Below are positions 33,203-41,272 of a DNA stretch of 58,566 nt, piece after piece (the first letter of the stretch is position 1; each line of letters starts with the position of its first letter). The stretch covers positions 1 through 58,566 of the forward strand of contig NZ_WEGK01000028.1 of NCBI RefSeq assembly GCF_009604405.1, given 5' to 3'. Source of the DNA: Nocardia macrotermitis (GTDB lineage Bacteria; Actinomycetota; Actinomycetes; Mycobacteriales; Mycobacteriaceae). The translations under genes and the position numbers were made by a program. The notes under the pieces are model-generated. The model was not told where the DNA came from, did not search any database, and saw only the letters and a list, made by a program, of their open reading frames with translations.

Positions 33203-34036
33203 TCACAGCCGCCCGTCGATCCGCAGATCCGGATGCACCCACTCCGGTGAGCGACGTTCCTTGAACGCCCGGAACCCTTCGGACGCTTCGGGTTTGCGCA
33301 GACTCGCCTGCATGCCGATCCGATCGTAGAGGCCGAGGTAGTTGTCCAGACTGGCCTTGATCGCCGCGCGCGCGTCCGGCGCGGTGCGGCAGCATTGCGC
33401 GAGCACCTCCCGGGCGGCCTCGCCCAGCTCCTCGTGTGGCACGACACGGGCGATCATGCCCCAGTCCAGCGCCTCCCGCGCGCTGAGGGTGCGTCCGGTG
33501 AACATCAGATCGCGCGTGCGCACCGGCCCGATCAGCCGCGCGAGCATCTGGCTGTAGTACGTATCGGCGATCCCGCGATACAGTTCGGGCACCCGGAAGG
33601 TCGCACGCTCGCTGACCACCGCCATATCGGCGCACAGCGCGATCTGCAACCCGCCACCCTGACACAGCCCGTTCACCGCCGCCACCACGGGTTTCGCCGA
33701 CTGACGCAGTGTCTCGAACGGCAGCGCGTCCATGCCCAGCGCCGCACCGAACGTCATCCAGTTGTCACTGCCGCCGCCGCCCATATCCCCGCCGGGCGCG
33801 AACACATCACCCGTGCCGGTGATCAAGAGACCGGCCAGATCCGCATCGGCCCCAACGTGATTGACCGCGTACTTGATGCCGAAGTACATCGCCGGAGTCA
33901 TCGCGTTGCGGGCCTCGGGCCGATCCAGCCTGCACACCCCGAACGGCCCCTCCCGGGTGAACCGCAGATACGGCGTGCCCAGCCAGTCGCCCTGGGGCGG
34001 CCGCGGATCCTGCTGTGCGGCTGAGGGTTTCGTCAT
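33203..34036 (-). CDS. Enoyl-CoA hydratase/isomerase family protein
   Basis: The 277-residue crotonase has the oxyanion-hole motif VNGLCQGGGLQIALCADMAV and the segment FRVPELYRGIADTYY, where the Glu in PEL is at a usual catalytic position. LSAREALDWGMIARVVPHEE follows. The ending resembles that of the partial protein at the window start (AREALDWG), so the two may be paralogues. It hydrates or isomerises an enoyl-CoA. It is the last gene of the unit with the ALDH and LLM enzyme, with a ribosome site aaaggacatccg. Confidence 0.9.
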   Translation of the reverse strand: MTKPSAAQQDPRPPQGDWLGTPYLRFTREGPFGVCRLDRPEARNAMTPAMYFGIKYAVNHVGADADLAGLLITGTGDVFAPGGDMGGGGSDNWMTFGAALGMDALPFETLRQSAKPVVAAVNGLCQGGGLQIALCADMAVVSERATFRVPELYRGIADTYYSQMLARLIGPVRTRDLMFTGRTLSAREALDWGMIARVVPHEELGEAAREVLAQCCRTAPDARAAIKASLDNYLGLYDRIGMQASLRKPEASEGFRAFKERRSPEWVHPDLRIDGRL

Positions 34037-34106
34037 CGGATGTCCTTTCCTCGCGGCGTCTTCCGGATGCGCGGATCGTCGCTGAAATTACGTTGCGGGC
34101 CGGGGG

Positions 34107-34976
34107 TTACATCCTGGCCAGGATGTCGTCGGCGAATCGTTCGATCTGCGGCCGGTAGCGCTGCTCGGCCGACCCGCCGGACGCCGGGGCCGTCCGGTCC
34201 CACGGACTGCACATCACCGCCGTCACACCGAGATCCTCGGCACGTTTGAACAGCTCGACCGACTGCACTTCGCGCAGCGCGAACATGATCTCGAAAGGTT
34301 CGCTCTCCCTGCCGTATTCGCGTCGTAACGCGGTGAGACGCGCGACCCTGCGCACCGCCTCGTCCCAGGTGTACGCACTGCCGACCCACCCGTCGCACAG
34401 CCGCGCCGCGCGCCGCAGCGCCGCCTCCGACTCGCCGCCGCACAGGATGGGGACGGGTTCGGGCGGATGCGGTTCGATCATCAATTCCGGTATGCGGTAA
34501 TGCTTTCCGGTCCACGACACCCACCCGCCGCGCCAGAGCGCCGGTAGCGCCTCGATCATCTCGTCCAGGCGTTTGCCGCGAGTGCCGAAATCCTGTCCCA
34601 GCAGCTCGAATTCCTCGCGCATCCAGCCCGCGCCGACGCTGAGTGTCACCCGTCCCTCGGCGACGACCGCAGCGGTGGCCACCTGTTTCGCTACCTCCAG
34701 CAGTGGTCGCGCCGGTGCCACGTAGACGGCGTTGCTGAACAGGATCCGTTGTGTCACAGCGGACATCGCGCCGATGAGCACCCAGGAGTCGGGCCAGGCG
34801 GTATCGGGCGTCCACATCGGCTTGCCGGTGGGGGAGGGGTATGGCGAGTTCAGTTCGCGCGGATAGATCAGGTGGTCGGAGACCACGATCCCGTCGAAGC
34901 CGACCTCGTCGAGTATGCGCGCCAACACGATCGCGTCCGTGGTCGGCGTGAATGCGGTGCCGGTCCAGAATTTCAC
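34107..34976 (-). CDS. LLM class F420-dependent oxidoreductase
   Basis: A GTG start at 34976 gives 289 residues. The luciferase-like barrel is shown by FDGIVVSDHLIYP, RILFSNAVYVAPARPLLEVAKQ, LSVGAGWMREEFELLGQDFG and PILCGGESEAALRRAARLCDGW. Such mycobacterial and nocardial enzymes use F420 or FMN to oxidise alcohols or reduce enones. It lies 11 bp after the ALDH gene and 70 bp before the enoyl-CoA hydratase gene. Cofactor use is inferred from the family. Confidence 0.87.
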   Translation of the reverse strand: MKFWTGTAFTPTTDAIVLARILDEVGFDGIVVSDHLIYPRELNSPYPSPTGKPMWTPDTAWPDSWVLIGAMSAVTQRILFSNAVYVAPARPLLEVAKQVATAAVVAEGRVTLSVGAGWMREEFELLGQDFGTRGKRLDEMIEALPALWRGGWVSWTGKHYRIPELMIEPHPPEPVPILCGGESEAALRRAARLCDGWVGSAYTWDEAVRRVARLTALRREYGRESEPFEIMFALREVQSVELFKRAEDLGVTAVMCSPWDRTAPASGGSAEQRYRPQIERFADDILARM

Positions 34977-34987
34977 GTCGGCGCCGA

Positions 34988-36472
34988 TCAGACCGGCATG
35001 CCGACGGTCTTGGATTCCAGATACTCCTTGAAACCCTCGTCGCCGTTGCGCCGCCCGAGCCCGGATTGTTTGATGCCGCCGAACGGGCTGCCGATGCCGA
35101 AGTGGCTCCTGCCGTTGATCGTGACGTTGCCGGTGCGCATGCGCCGCGCCACCGCCAGCGCGCGGTCGGTGTCCGCGCCGGACACCTCGCCGGACAGTCC
35201 GTAGATGGAATTGTTCGCGATCGCGACGGCCTCGTCCTCGGTGTCGTAGGGCGTCACGGTGAGCACCGGTCCGAAGATCTCTTCCTGTGCCACACGGGAA
35301 TCCGGGTCCACATCGGCCAGCAGCGTGGGTTGCACGTAGTAGCCGACAGGCAGGTTCTCCGGCGTGCCGCCACCGGTGACAACCCTTGCGCCCGAGTCGA
35401 TTCCGGCGCGGATCAGTCCCAGGACCTTCTCGCGCTGGGTCCGGCTGATCTGCGGCCCCTGCATGATCCCCGGCGTCCACGGATCGCCGACCGGGAAATT
35501 CGCCATACTCGCCGCGAGGATCCCCAGTCCTTCCTCATAGTGCTTGCGGGGCAACAGAATCCGCGACGGAAGAATGCACGACTGCCCGCTCATCACGCAG
35601 GCCATCAGGGCCGCCATCGGCAGCGCGGCGGACAGGTCGGCGTCATCGAGCACGATATGCGCCGACTTGCCGCCCAGTTCGAGCAACGTCTTCTTCACCG
35701 TCGCCGACGCGGCCGCCAGAATCGCCCGCCCGGTCGCCGTCGACCCGGTGAAGGTGATCATGTCCACCCGCGGATCCGCGCTCAGCGCCGCACCGACCTC
35801 GTTCGCGTCGGAGGTCACGACATTGAACACCCCGGCCGGAATATCGGTCTCCTCGGCGACGATGCGCCCCAACTCGGTGCCCGACCACGGCGTGAGCTGC
35901 GCGGGCTTGAGCACCACGGTATTGCCCGCCATCAGCGCGGGCACGGTCTCGGCGATATTCAGATAGAACGGCACATTCCACGGCGTGATCGCCCCCACCA
36001 CCCCCGTGGGCTCGTAGTAGATCTTCCGCAACGCCGGCCCCATCGGCGTCTCGTGCACCCCGTTGTCGGCCACATACTCGAACCGCCGCCCGTACTCGGC
36101 CCAGTGCCGTACCTCATCGATCGGCTCATCGATCTGACTGCGCGTCACACTGACCGGACACCCCACCTCGGTCACCAGCACCCGCCGCAGCCACTCCTTC
36201 TGCCGCTCCAGCGCCTCCGCCAACTGAATCAGACAGTGATACCGAAACTCCACATCCCGCGCCCACCCTGTCTCATCGAACGCCCGCCGAGCCGCCCCCA
36301 CCGCCCGCTTCGCATCCCCCACACCCCCATCACTGGCCCACCCCACAACCTCTTCACTCCCCGGATGAACCACCCCGAACGTCCCCCCACCAGCCGCCCC
36401 CCGCAACTCCCCATCGATGAGCATCAACCCATCTCCAGCCGCCAACCCCGTCTCGTTCTCCGCACCGGTCAC
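34988..36472 (-). CDS. Aldehyde dehydrogenase family protein
   Basis: The GTG at 36472 has ggagtgggccgaa upstream and gives 494 residues. The active site has Asn166 in ITPWNVPFY, Glu265 in LELGGKSAH and Cys299 in GQSCILPSRI, with FTGSTATGRAI for cofactor binding. The N-terminal ~75 codons have lower codon bias (many rare ccc/acc runs opposite). It is the first gene of a three-gene unit with the LLM enzyme and the crotonase; a GAGAA-N5-TTCTC dyad lies 43 bp upstream of the start. Confidence 0.9.
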   Translation of the reverse strand: MTGAENETGLAAGDGLMLIDGELRGAAGGGTFGVVHPGSEEVVGWASDGGVGDAKRAVGAARRAFDETGWARDVEFRYHCLIQLAEALERQKEWLRRVLVTEVGCPVSVTRSQIDEPIDEVRHWAEYGRRFEYVADNGVHETPMGPALRKIYYEPTGVVGAITPWNVPFYLNIAETVPALMAGNTVVLKPAQLTPWSGTELGRIVAEETDIPAGVFNVVTSDANEVGAALSADPRVDMITFTGSTATGRAILAAASATVKKTLLELGGKSAHIVLDDADLSAALPMAALMACVMSGQSCILPSRILLPRKHYEEGLGILAASMANFPVGDPWTPGIMQGPQISRTQREKVLGLIRAGIDSGARVVTGGGTPENLPVGYYVQPTLLADVDPDSRVAQEEIFGPVLTVTPYDTEDEAVAIANNSIYGLSGEVSGADTDRALAVARRMRTGNVTINGRSHFGIGSPFGGIKQSGLGRRNGDEGFKEYLESKTVGMPV

Positions 36473-36514
36473 TTCGGCCCACTCCTCGCCGCGACAATTA
36501 AGTTTCCAGTCTAA

Positions 36515-36529
36515 GAGAATACTGTTCTC
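36515..36529 (-). promoter_or_regulatory. 15-bp operator candidate before the ALDH-LLM-crotonase unit
   Basis: On the minus strand it reads GAGAACAGTATTCTC (perfect 5-bp arms, N5). It is directly upstream of tagact, a plausible -10 hexamer on the minus strand, so a bound repressor would block the promoter. It is part of the shared set with 24748 and 27253. Confidence 0.6.
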
Positions 36530-36745
36530 GCATCGAGTCTCGCGGCGCTTCCGACCCGATTCCCGCAACGCACTCGGCGTCCCCTCACTCCCCGGTCCGC
36601 GTCAACCGATCGGAGTCCGCCGTGTCGAAAAAGGTGACGCCGCATCCAGATTCGCCGGTCGGGGACGTTCGCGATGCTGCCGAGTTCCTCATCCAGATGC
36701 CGCGACGGTGCTAGCATTGACACCAATGACAGCATCGAGGTGGAC

Positions 36746-36994
36746 ATGGCGACCCTGACGATTCGCGGATTCGACGACGAACTACACGCACGACTGCGGG
36801 TGCAGGCGGCGCGGCACGGGCGTTCCATGGAGGCGGAGGTCCGAGCGGTCCTGGCGGACTACCTGTCCTCGCCGCAGGCTCGGGCGTCGGGCGGGCTCGG
36901 CAGCCGAATCCACGCCAGATTCGCCGCACTCGAAGCCCCGGAACTCGAACTGCCCGCACGCGACGAGCCCCCTCGCGCGGCGGTGTTCGAGTGA
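36746..36994 (+). CDS. FitA/VapB-like ribbon-helix-helix antitoxin
   Basis: The 82-residue protein from the ATG at 36746 starts with the short beta strand ATLTIRGFDDELHARLRVQA and helix ARHGRSMEAEVRAVLADYLS, the ribbon-helix-helix fold of FitA-type antitoxins. The C-terminal part (LGSRIHARFAALEAPELELP) should wrap the toxin. Its stop overlaps the toxin GTG (GTGA), showing coupling. In such modules the antitoxin binds the promoter and neutralises the toxin. Confidence 0.87.
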   Translation: MATLTIRGFDDELHARLRVQAARHGRSMEAEVRAVLADYLSSPQARASGGLGSRIHARFAALEAPELELPARDEPPRAAVFE

Positions 36995-37422
36995 TCATCC
37001 TCGACACCAACGTCCTGTCCGAACTGGTGAAGTCCACCCCCGAGCAGCGAGTCCTGCACTGGATGGACTCCCTGGACTCCGGCGACGTCGCGACCACAGC
37101 GGTGACGGCCGCGGAACTCTGGTACGGCGTCCGAAGAATGCCCGACGGAAAGCGAAGGTCGCTACTGGCCGCAGGCATCGACGCGATGCTGTACGAGGAC
37201 CTGCAGGGCCGCATCGAAGTCTTCGACGCGACCGCCGCAGGACGCTACGCCGACATCGTGCTCACCCGAGAACGACAAGGGCAGCCGATCAACACGGCGG
37301 ACGCCCAGATCGCCGCGATCTGCGCGAGCCGACACGCGACACTCGCCACCCGAAACACCAAGGACTTCACCGACACCGGAATCGAACTCATCGACCCATG
37401 GAGTCACGCCCCGGGCGTATGA
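36991..37422 (+). CDS. PIN domain ribonuclease toxin (FitB/VapC type)
   Basis: The 143-residue toxin starts with GTG. It has the PIN acidic residues: Asp in IILDTNVLSEL (residue 5), Glu in TAAELWYGVRRM, Asp in NTADAQIAAICASR and the Asp/Thr region of LATRNTKDFTDTGIELIDPW. These would bind Mg2+ for RNA cleavage. The partner antitoxin gene overlaps upstream. Its last 19 bp overlap the convergent Phd-type antitoxin gene. Confidence 0.9.
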   Translation: MIILDTNVLSELVKSTPEQRVLHWMDSLDSGDVATTAVTAAELWYGVRRMPDGKRRSLLAAGIDAMLYEDLQGRIEVFDATAAGRYADIVLTRERQGQPINTADAQIAAICASRHATLATRNTKDFTDTGIELIDPWSHAPGV

Positions 37423-37673
37423 CGCGATGTCGGTGGGGTGATGGCACGGGGCGCGCCCAGGACGTCTGTCTCGAATGTGGGGTCATCGTCCGGGTATCGC
37501 TCGTGCCAGCTGCTCAACGCGTCGCGGAGTTCACCTCCGTTGGCTGCCGGTGCCGGGCCGATCATGGCCAGTCTCCGGCCATCGCGGGTGATCACCACGG
37601 TCTCGCCGCGCTCGACGCGACTGAGCAGTTCGGCGAAGTTGCGAGACGCATCCGACGCGGACATCAGGTTCAT
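37404..37673 (-). CDS. Phd/YefM-type antitoxin, no adjacent toxin
   Basis: The 89-residue protein has the Phd N-terminal fold: SASDASRNFAELLSRVERGE followed by TVVITRDGRRLAMIGPAP. In a normal module a toxin gene follows on the same strand, but here the 3' end runs 19 bp into the convergent FitB-like toxin gene. The nearest downstream minus-strand gene is far and unrelated. It may be a solitary antitoxin, a leftover, or act on another toxin in the genome. Confidence 0.8.
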   Translation of the reverse strand: MNLMSASDASRNFAELLSRVERGETVVITRDGRRLAMIGPAPAANGGELRDALSSWHERYPDDDPTFETDVLGAPRAITPPTSRHTPGA

Positions 37674-37821
37674 ATGTTCAGAATGTCAGCTGGGTCAGTT
37701 GTACTGCGTGCGTTGCGACCGGTTTTCGGCCCAGCAGGCCGCCGCGACGGGCCTCGTACAGACCTCCTCGGCTCTGCCCCGTATGAACGGGCTGCTCATT
37801 GTCCGCGGAGTGCTCCGGTGA

Positions 37822-38769
37822 TCAGGCGACGTCCGGGCGCTCCAGGAAGGGGAGTAGGGCTGCCAGGAGGGCGTCGGGGGCTTCTTCGGCGGGGAAGTGG
37901 CCGCAGTGGGGGATTTGCAGGCCGGTGACCTCGGTGGCCGCGGCGCGCATGGTGGCGGCGACGCGGTCGCCGGAGCATTCGGCGCCGCCGATGGCCAGGA
38001 CGGGGAGGGTCAGTTGGCGGGTTCGGCGGTGGGCGTTCTGGTGCATGGTGGCGTCGAGGGCTCGGTAGAAGTCGAAGCTGGCGCGGAGGGCGTCGGGGTC
38101 GGCGGCGAGGGTGTCGATGTAGTGGCGGACGGCGTGGTCGGGGAGGGCGGTGGGGGTGGCGGCTTTGTGGCGGAACTGGTAGCCGAAGAAGATGCCCTCG
38201 CGGCCGCGGACGAGCTCTTCGTTCACCGTCGACAATCTGTTGAATGCGAAGTGCCACAACAGATCATTGAAATGGTTCTCGCCCATCAGCGGCGGTGAGG
38301 GGAGCAGGCCGGGGAGGGCGGCCTCGAGCACGGCCAGCCGGTCGACGCGTTCGGGGTGATCGGCGGCCAGCGCGTAGCCGATCCACATGCCGACGTCGTG
38401 TCCGACGACCGCGAACCGGTCGTGCCCGAGCGCGCTCATCAACCGCACCAGGTCGGCGGCCAGCGTCCCGGTGTCGTATCCGCCGAATGGCTTGTCGGAC
38501 AACCCGACTCCGCGCGGATCCACCGCGACGACCCGGTAGTTCCGCGCCAGCGTCGGCATGATCAGCCGCCAGGCGTACCAGGTCTGCGGCCACCCGCCGA
38601 TCAGCAGCAGCGGAGTGCCCTCGCCACCCACGACGGCGTGCAGCCGCAACTCGCCGATATCGACGAAGCGACTGCCGAACACGTCCGCGAAACCGTCGGG
38701 GAGATGCGGTGAATCGGTCACAGACCCTGTGCCGGTGGGGATTTCGAAGATCTCGGCAGCGGTACTCAT
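37822..38769 (-). CDS. Alpha/beta hydrolase (epoxide hydrolase/dehalogenase-like)
   Basis: The 315-residue product has the oxyanion segment LLIGGWPQTWYAWR, then VVAVDPRGVGLSDKP, and the nucleophile elbow VVGHDVGMWIGYA with Asp instead of Ser. Asp nucleophile and the late catalytic His in IPHCGHFPAEEAPD indicate an epoxide hydrolase or haloalkane dehalogenase-like enzyme. It is divergent from the TetR gene at 38909 and the 139-bp gap holds two palindromes, so it is the likely TetR target, perhaps for xenobiotic clearance. Confidence 0.88.
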   Translation of the reverse strand: MSTAAEIFEIPTGTGSVTDSPHLPDGFADVFGSRFVDIGELRLHAVVGGEGTPLLLIGGWPQTWYAWRLIMPTLARNYRVVAVDPRGVGLSDKPFGGYDTGTLAADLVRLMSALGHDRFAVVGHDVGMWIGYALAADHPERVDRLAVLEAALPGLLPSPPLMGENHFNDLLWHFAFNRLSTVNEELVRGREGIFFGYQFRHKAATPTALPDHAVRHYIDTLAADPDALRASFDFYRALDATMHQNAHRRTRQLTLPVLAIGGAECSGDRVAATMRAAATEVTGLQIPHCGHFPAEEAPDALLAALLPFLERPDVA

Positions 38770-38795
38770 GGGGAATCCTCTCGCGATCCGTGCTC

Positions 38796-38807
38796 GGGTA
38801 CGTACCC
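38796..38807. promoter_or_regulatory. Perfect 12-bp palindrome gggtacgtaccc
   Basis: It is a perfect palindrome 27 bp before the hydrolase start codon, in the hydrolase/TetR divergent gap. Confidence 0.45.
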
Positions 38808-38843
38808 ACGCTAAACCATGTTGGAACGATCAGTCAAAGATAG

Positions 38844-38861
38844 TTGGAATATTCATTCCAA
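38844..38861. promoter_or_regulatory. Candidate TetR operator ttggaat-N4-attccaa
   Basis: The perfect 7-bp arms at 38844-38850 and 38855-38861 lie 47 bp before the TetR start. A further ttggaa half-site at 38821-38826 suggests a second binding position. Confidence 0.6.
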
Positions 38862-38908
38862 GATGCGGGTAGGATCACATCGACCCTGTTCGAGCATTTG
38901 GAGGCGCC

Positions 38909-39490
38909 ATGTCCGGCCGCAAACAGTTCGACGTCGACACCGCCCTCGACCAGGCGATGCGCACCTTCTGGGAATACGGCTACGCCCACACCAGCGTCGA
39001 CCAGCTCGCCACCGCCACCGGCCTCGGCCGCGGCTCCCTGTACGGCACCTTCGGCGGCAAGGACGCCCTGTTCCTCCAGGCCCTGAACCACTACGCGACC
39101 ACCTACGGCGACCGGCAACAACAAGCCCTCGACGCCCACCCCCACGACCCCGTATCCGCCCTCCGCGCCTTCTACGACGTAACCCTCACCCGCATCGCCG
39201 ACCCCACCGTCCCCGACGGCTGCCTGATCACCGAATCAGCCTCCGCCGCAACCGCATTACCCCCCGAAACTCGGACCCGAGTGCACACCCTCCTGCAACT
39301 CCAACAAGCCCGAATCCATGAGGTATTAGCCGCAGCCGCCGCCCCGAATGCCGACAACCTGTCCCTCTTCCTGATCGCAGTGAACCAATCCCTCGCCGTA
39401 ATGCACCGCGCCGGAACACCACCCCCCGACCTCCGCGCCATCACCGAAGCCGCCTGCGCCGCACTGGCTGACGCGCTCGCCGCCGAATGA
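38909..39490 (+). CDS. TetR family transcriptional regulator
   Basis: The 193-residue product has ALDQAMRTFWEYGYAHTSVD then QLATATGLGRGSLYGTFGGK as HTH, typical of the AcrR/NemR-like group that senses electrophiles or xenobiotics. The Cys in DGCLITESASA could be part of the sensor. It is divergent from the alpha/beta hydrolase gene, with the dyad ttggaat-N4-attccaa between them. Confidence 0.9.
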   Translation: MSGRKQFDVDTALDQAMRTFWEYGYAHTSVDQLATATGLGRGSLYGTFGGKDALFLQALNHYATTYGDRQQQALDAHPHDPVSALRAFYDVTLTRIADPTVPDGCLITESASAATALPPETRTRVHTLLQLQQARIHEVLAAAAAPNADNLSLFLIAVNQSLAVMHRAGTPPPDLRAITEAACAALADALAAE

Positions 39491-39516
39491 GCGGCGGCCT
39501 GTCGCAAGTGATCCGT

Positions 39517-39569
39517 CTGCTCGCCATGGGTGATCGGGCTGCTCGCCATGGGTGATCGGGCTGCTCGCC
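39517..39569 (+). repeat. 22-bp tandem repeat, 2.4 copies
   Basis: The unit ctgctcgccatgggtgatcg plus gg occurs at 39517-39538 and 39539-39560, identical, with a partial third copy (ctgctcgcc) at 39561-39569. It starts 26 bp after the TetR stop. Confidence 0.9.
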
Positions 39570-39705
39570 GACGCATCGCCGTTTGCCGAGGGGGCGAGCC
39601 GTTTGCGTTGTGTCGGCTGACGCATTTCGCGACTGGGTAGGCCGCAGTCTCGTGTTCTGCCCACGGTGTCCATACGATCGGGGTGTGCACTGGGTGAGTC
39701 GCCGA

Positions 39706-39726
39706 ATATGTTGTAGTGCAACATAT
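39706..39726. promoter_or_regulatory. Perfect dyad atatgttg-N5-caacatat
   Basis: The perfect 8-bp arms surround tagtg. Its core, gttg-tagtg-caac, matches the second dyad at 39897-39915, so both may bind one regulator. No gene starts immediately after it on either strand that I can support. Confidence 0.5.
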
Positions 39727-39749
39727 CTTGGATACTTATTCCCGATTGT

Positions 39750-39778
39750 GGCCCGGACCATCGGTGATGGTCCGGGCC
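39750..39778. terminator. Strong GC-rich hairpin
   Basis: The 13-bp perfect arms ggcccggaccatc (39750-39762) and gatggtccgggcc (39766-39778) flank a 3-base loop. There is no T-tract. It could be a terminator or a structured RNA element in the gene-poor stretch 39491-39970. Confidence 0.5.
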
Positions 39779-39896
39779 CTTGTGGGTGCTCTCGAAATCG
39801 GCCTTGCCTGCGGTGCGGGCCGCCCGATGTTCGGGGGTCCGTATCTCGGTGGCCGGAGATGCGACCACGGTGGGTGAACTATCGAATCCCTTCGAA

Positions 39897-39915
39897 CTGG
39901 TTGCAGTACAACCAG
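39897..39915. promoter_or_regulatory. Perfect dyad ctggttg-N5-caaccag
   Basis: The perfect 7-bp arms surround cagta. The core reads GTTG-yAGTr-CAAC, shared with 39706-39726, 191 bp away. Confidence 0.5.
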
Positions 39916-39970
39916 TTTCGTGACAGCATGTCGGGTTCGTGCCGATATTTCGGCGGGACCGTGGGGATGG

Positions 39971-40342
39971 TCATGCGGACTGGTCCGGCGGATCGTCCGA
40001 TGACTTCGGATCAGCGGTGCCGTCGCTGTTGTCGGATTGATCGTCGGAAGAGTTGTGCCCGTTGATCTTCCACGGTCGAATACGGACCGCGATGTCGATC
40101 GAGCGTATGGCGCGGAGTCGGGTGAGTATTCGTGCTATGGCGTCTTTCTCTGAGTTGACCAGCACAAACGCGGCGAGTTGCATGGTCGACCAGTGTGTGG
40201 CGTCATGGACCGCGTGCCATTGTGCGGTGTGCGCGGCCGCGAAATTCGCTGCCAGAGCCACGATGACGCTCACTGCCAGGCGGGTGGTCCATGGGGCGCG
40301 GTCCGCGAACAGTCTGCGGATCCAGTGGTGGAAGTTGTTCAT
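39971..40342 (-). CDS. Small hypothetical protein with one membrane helix
   Basis: From the ATG at 40342 the product has 123 residues. A short N-terminus (MNNFHHWIRRLFADRAPWTT) precedes a single hydrophobic segment, RLAVSVIVALAANFAAA, at about 20-37. The rest is polar, ending in an acidic Asp/Ser tail (SSDDPPDQSA). The N-terminus is basic and the tail acidic. No known domain is recognised. Longer in-frame starts exist but lie in poor coding sequence. Confidence 0.55.
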   Translation of the reverse strand: MNNFHHWIRRLFADRAPWTTRLAVSVIVALAANFAAAHTAQWHAVHDATHWSTMQLAAFVLVNSEKDAIARILTRLRAIRSIDIAVRIRPWKINGHNSSDDQSDNSDGTADPKSSDDPPDQSA

Positions 40343-41248
40343 GCGCTCACTCGCTCTCGGGTAGTGCGGCTGGACGGCCCGAGCGACTGCCAATGGGAAG
40401 GCAGGGTGTCGAGAGGTCGAGTGCGAGTGAAGCTGGCTGCGAGTGACGCGCAGAGCGCAGTCGTATTCATTTGAAATTCTTTCCAATCGAGATGATGTTG
40501 AGAAAAAGCTTGGGACGCAACAGATATGCGTGTCCCTACGTGCGCACGGAGCGGTTTCGGCGGTATCGATCCCGCACGTCGAGTGCGTGGGATCGTGGCG
40601 GGCTGCCGCTGCGGACACTTCCGCAGCGGCAGCCGTCAGCCACTGCTGCCAGGTGGGCAGCAGTTCGACTCCGTGTGTGGGTAGCCCCGAGTCGGGCTTG
40701 GACGAGCTTCTTCGATAACATCACCTCGCCTAGTGGATCATTCGGTGACACAGGGCAATGCGGCCTCACTTTCGTTTCCAGACTGGGTGAGGCCGTACCT
40801 GTATCTGTGGTTATTGCATCCCGCTATCGAGCGGGAAGTGGGTATTCGGCGATGCGGGAGTGCGTCGAGGGTGCCGCCCCGTACATTGCCAGGGATGTTG
40901 TCAGTGCTGCTGTAAGCGCCGAGGGGGCAGGTCTGTCGAAGTGTGGACCTCTGTGTAGTGCACCTCTTGAACGACCATGTGGATCATGTTGGGCCGCTTG
41001 TGTTGTGCGGCCCTCAGCCCGGTCGGCGCTTGCTGCATGGGGTCATCGTAGCCCCGGATCCAGTCTAGGCAAACCGCACCTCGGCTGGTTGCTGGATCTG
41101 AGCAAAGCATTGTGTCGGATACTGGTGAGTACAGGTTTGGGTATCGGCAGGTGACGTTCCATGGCAGGGCGTAAATTGCTCTGGATCAAGATGTTTCGCG
41201 ATCGCTCGCTACGGCGATATCCAGACCGGATGTTGTCAATATAGAGGC
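40343..41248. other. 906-bp gene-poor region, lower coding character
   Basis: I see no gene that I can support here. Several frames are open (a 227-codon one at 40471-41154 on + and a 69-codon one at 40901-41110 on -), but their translations are Arg/Ser/Ala-biased and match no family I know. Base composition is less GC-rich than in the flanks. It may be a degraded mobile or phage-derived segment. Confidence 0.5.
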
Positions 41249-41252
41249 ATGA

Positions 41253-41272
41253 AGTGGCATAGTGCCACTATG
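41253..41272. promoter_or_regulatory. Overlapping dyads at the start of the double-HTH gene
   Basis: Two perfect dyads overlap: agtggca-N3-tgccact (41253-41269) and catagtg-N-cactatg (41258-41272). They cover the ATG at 41270, fitting an autoregulatory operator and a short or absent leader. Confidence 0.55.

Noticed and set aside
34952..36514. 520-codon open frame on the plus strand opposite the ALDH gene
   Set aside because: His/Arg/Pro-rich translation with no motif; the minus strand encodes a full ALDH with Glu265 and Cys299.
39517..39569. CRISPR array
   Set aside because: Only 2.4 direct copies of a 22-bp unit without spacers and no cas genes.
39583..40065. 160-codon plus-strand frame with many Cys
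   Set aside because: Composition is irregular, no ribosome site, crosses a strong hairpin and both dyads; not supported as a gene.
40471..41154. 227-codon plus-strand frame in the gene-poor region
   Set aside because: Translation is Arg/Ser/Ala-biased with no recognisable motif and codon third positions are not GC-enriched as in true genes.
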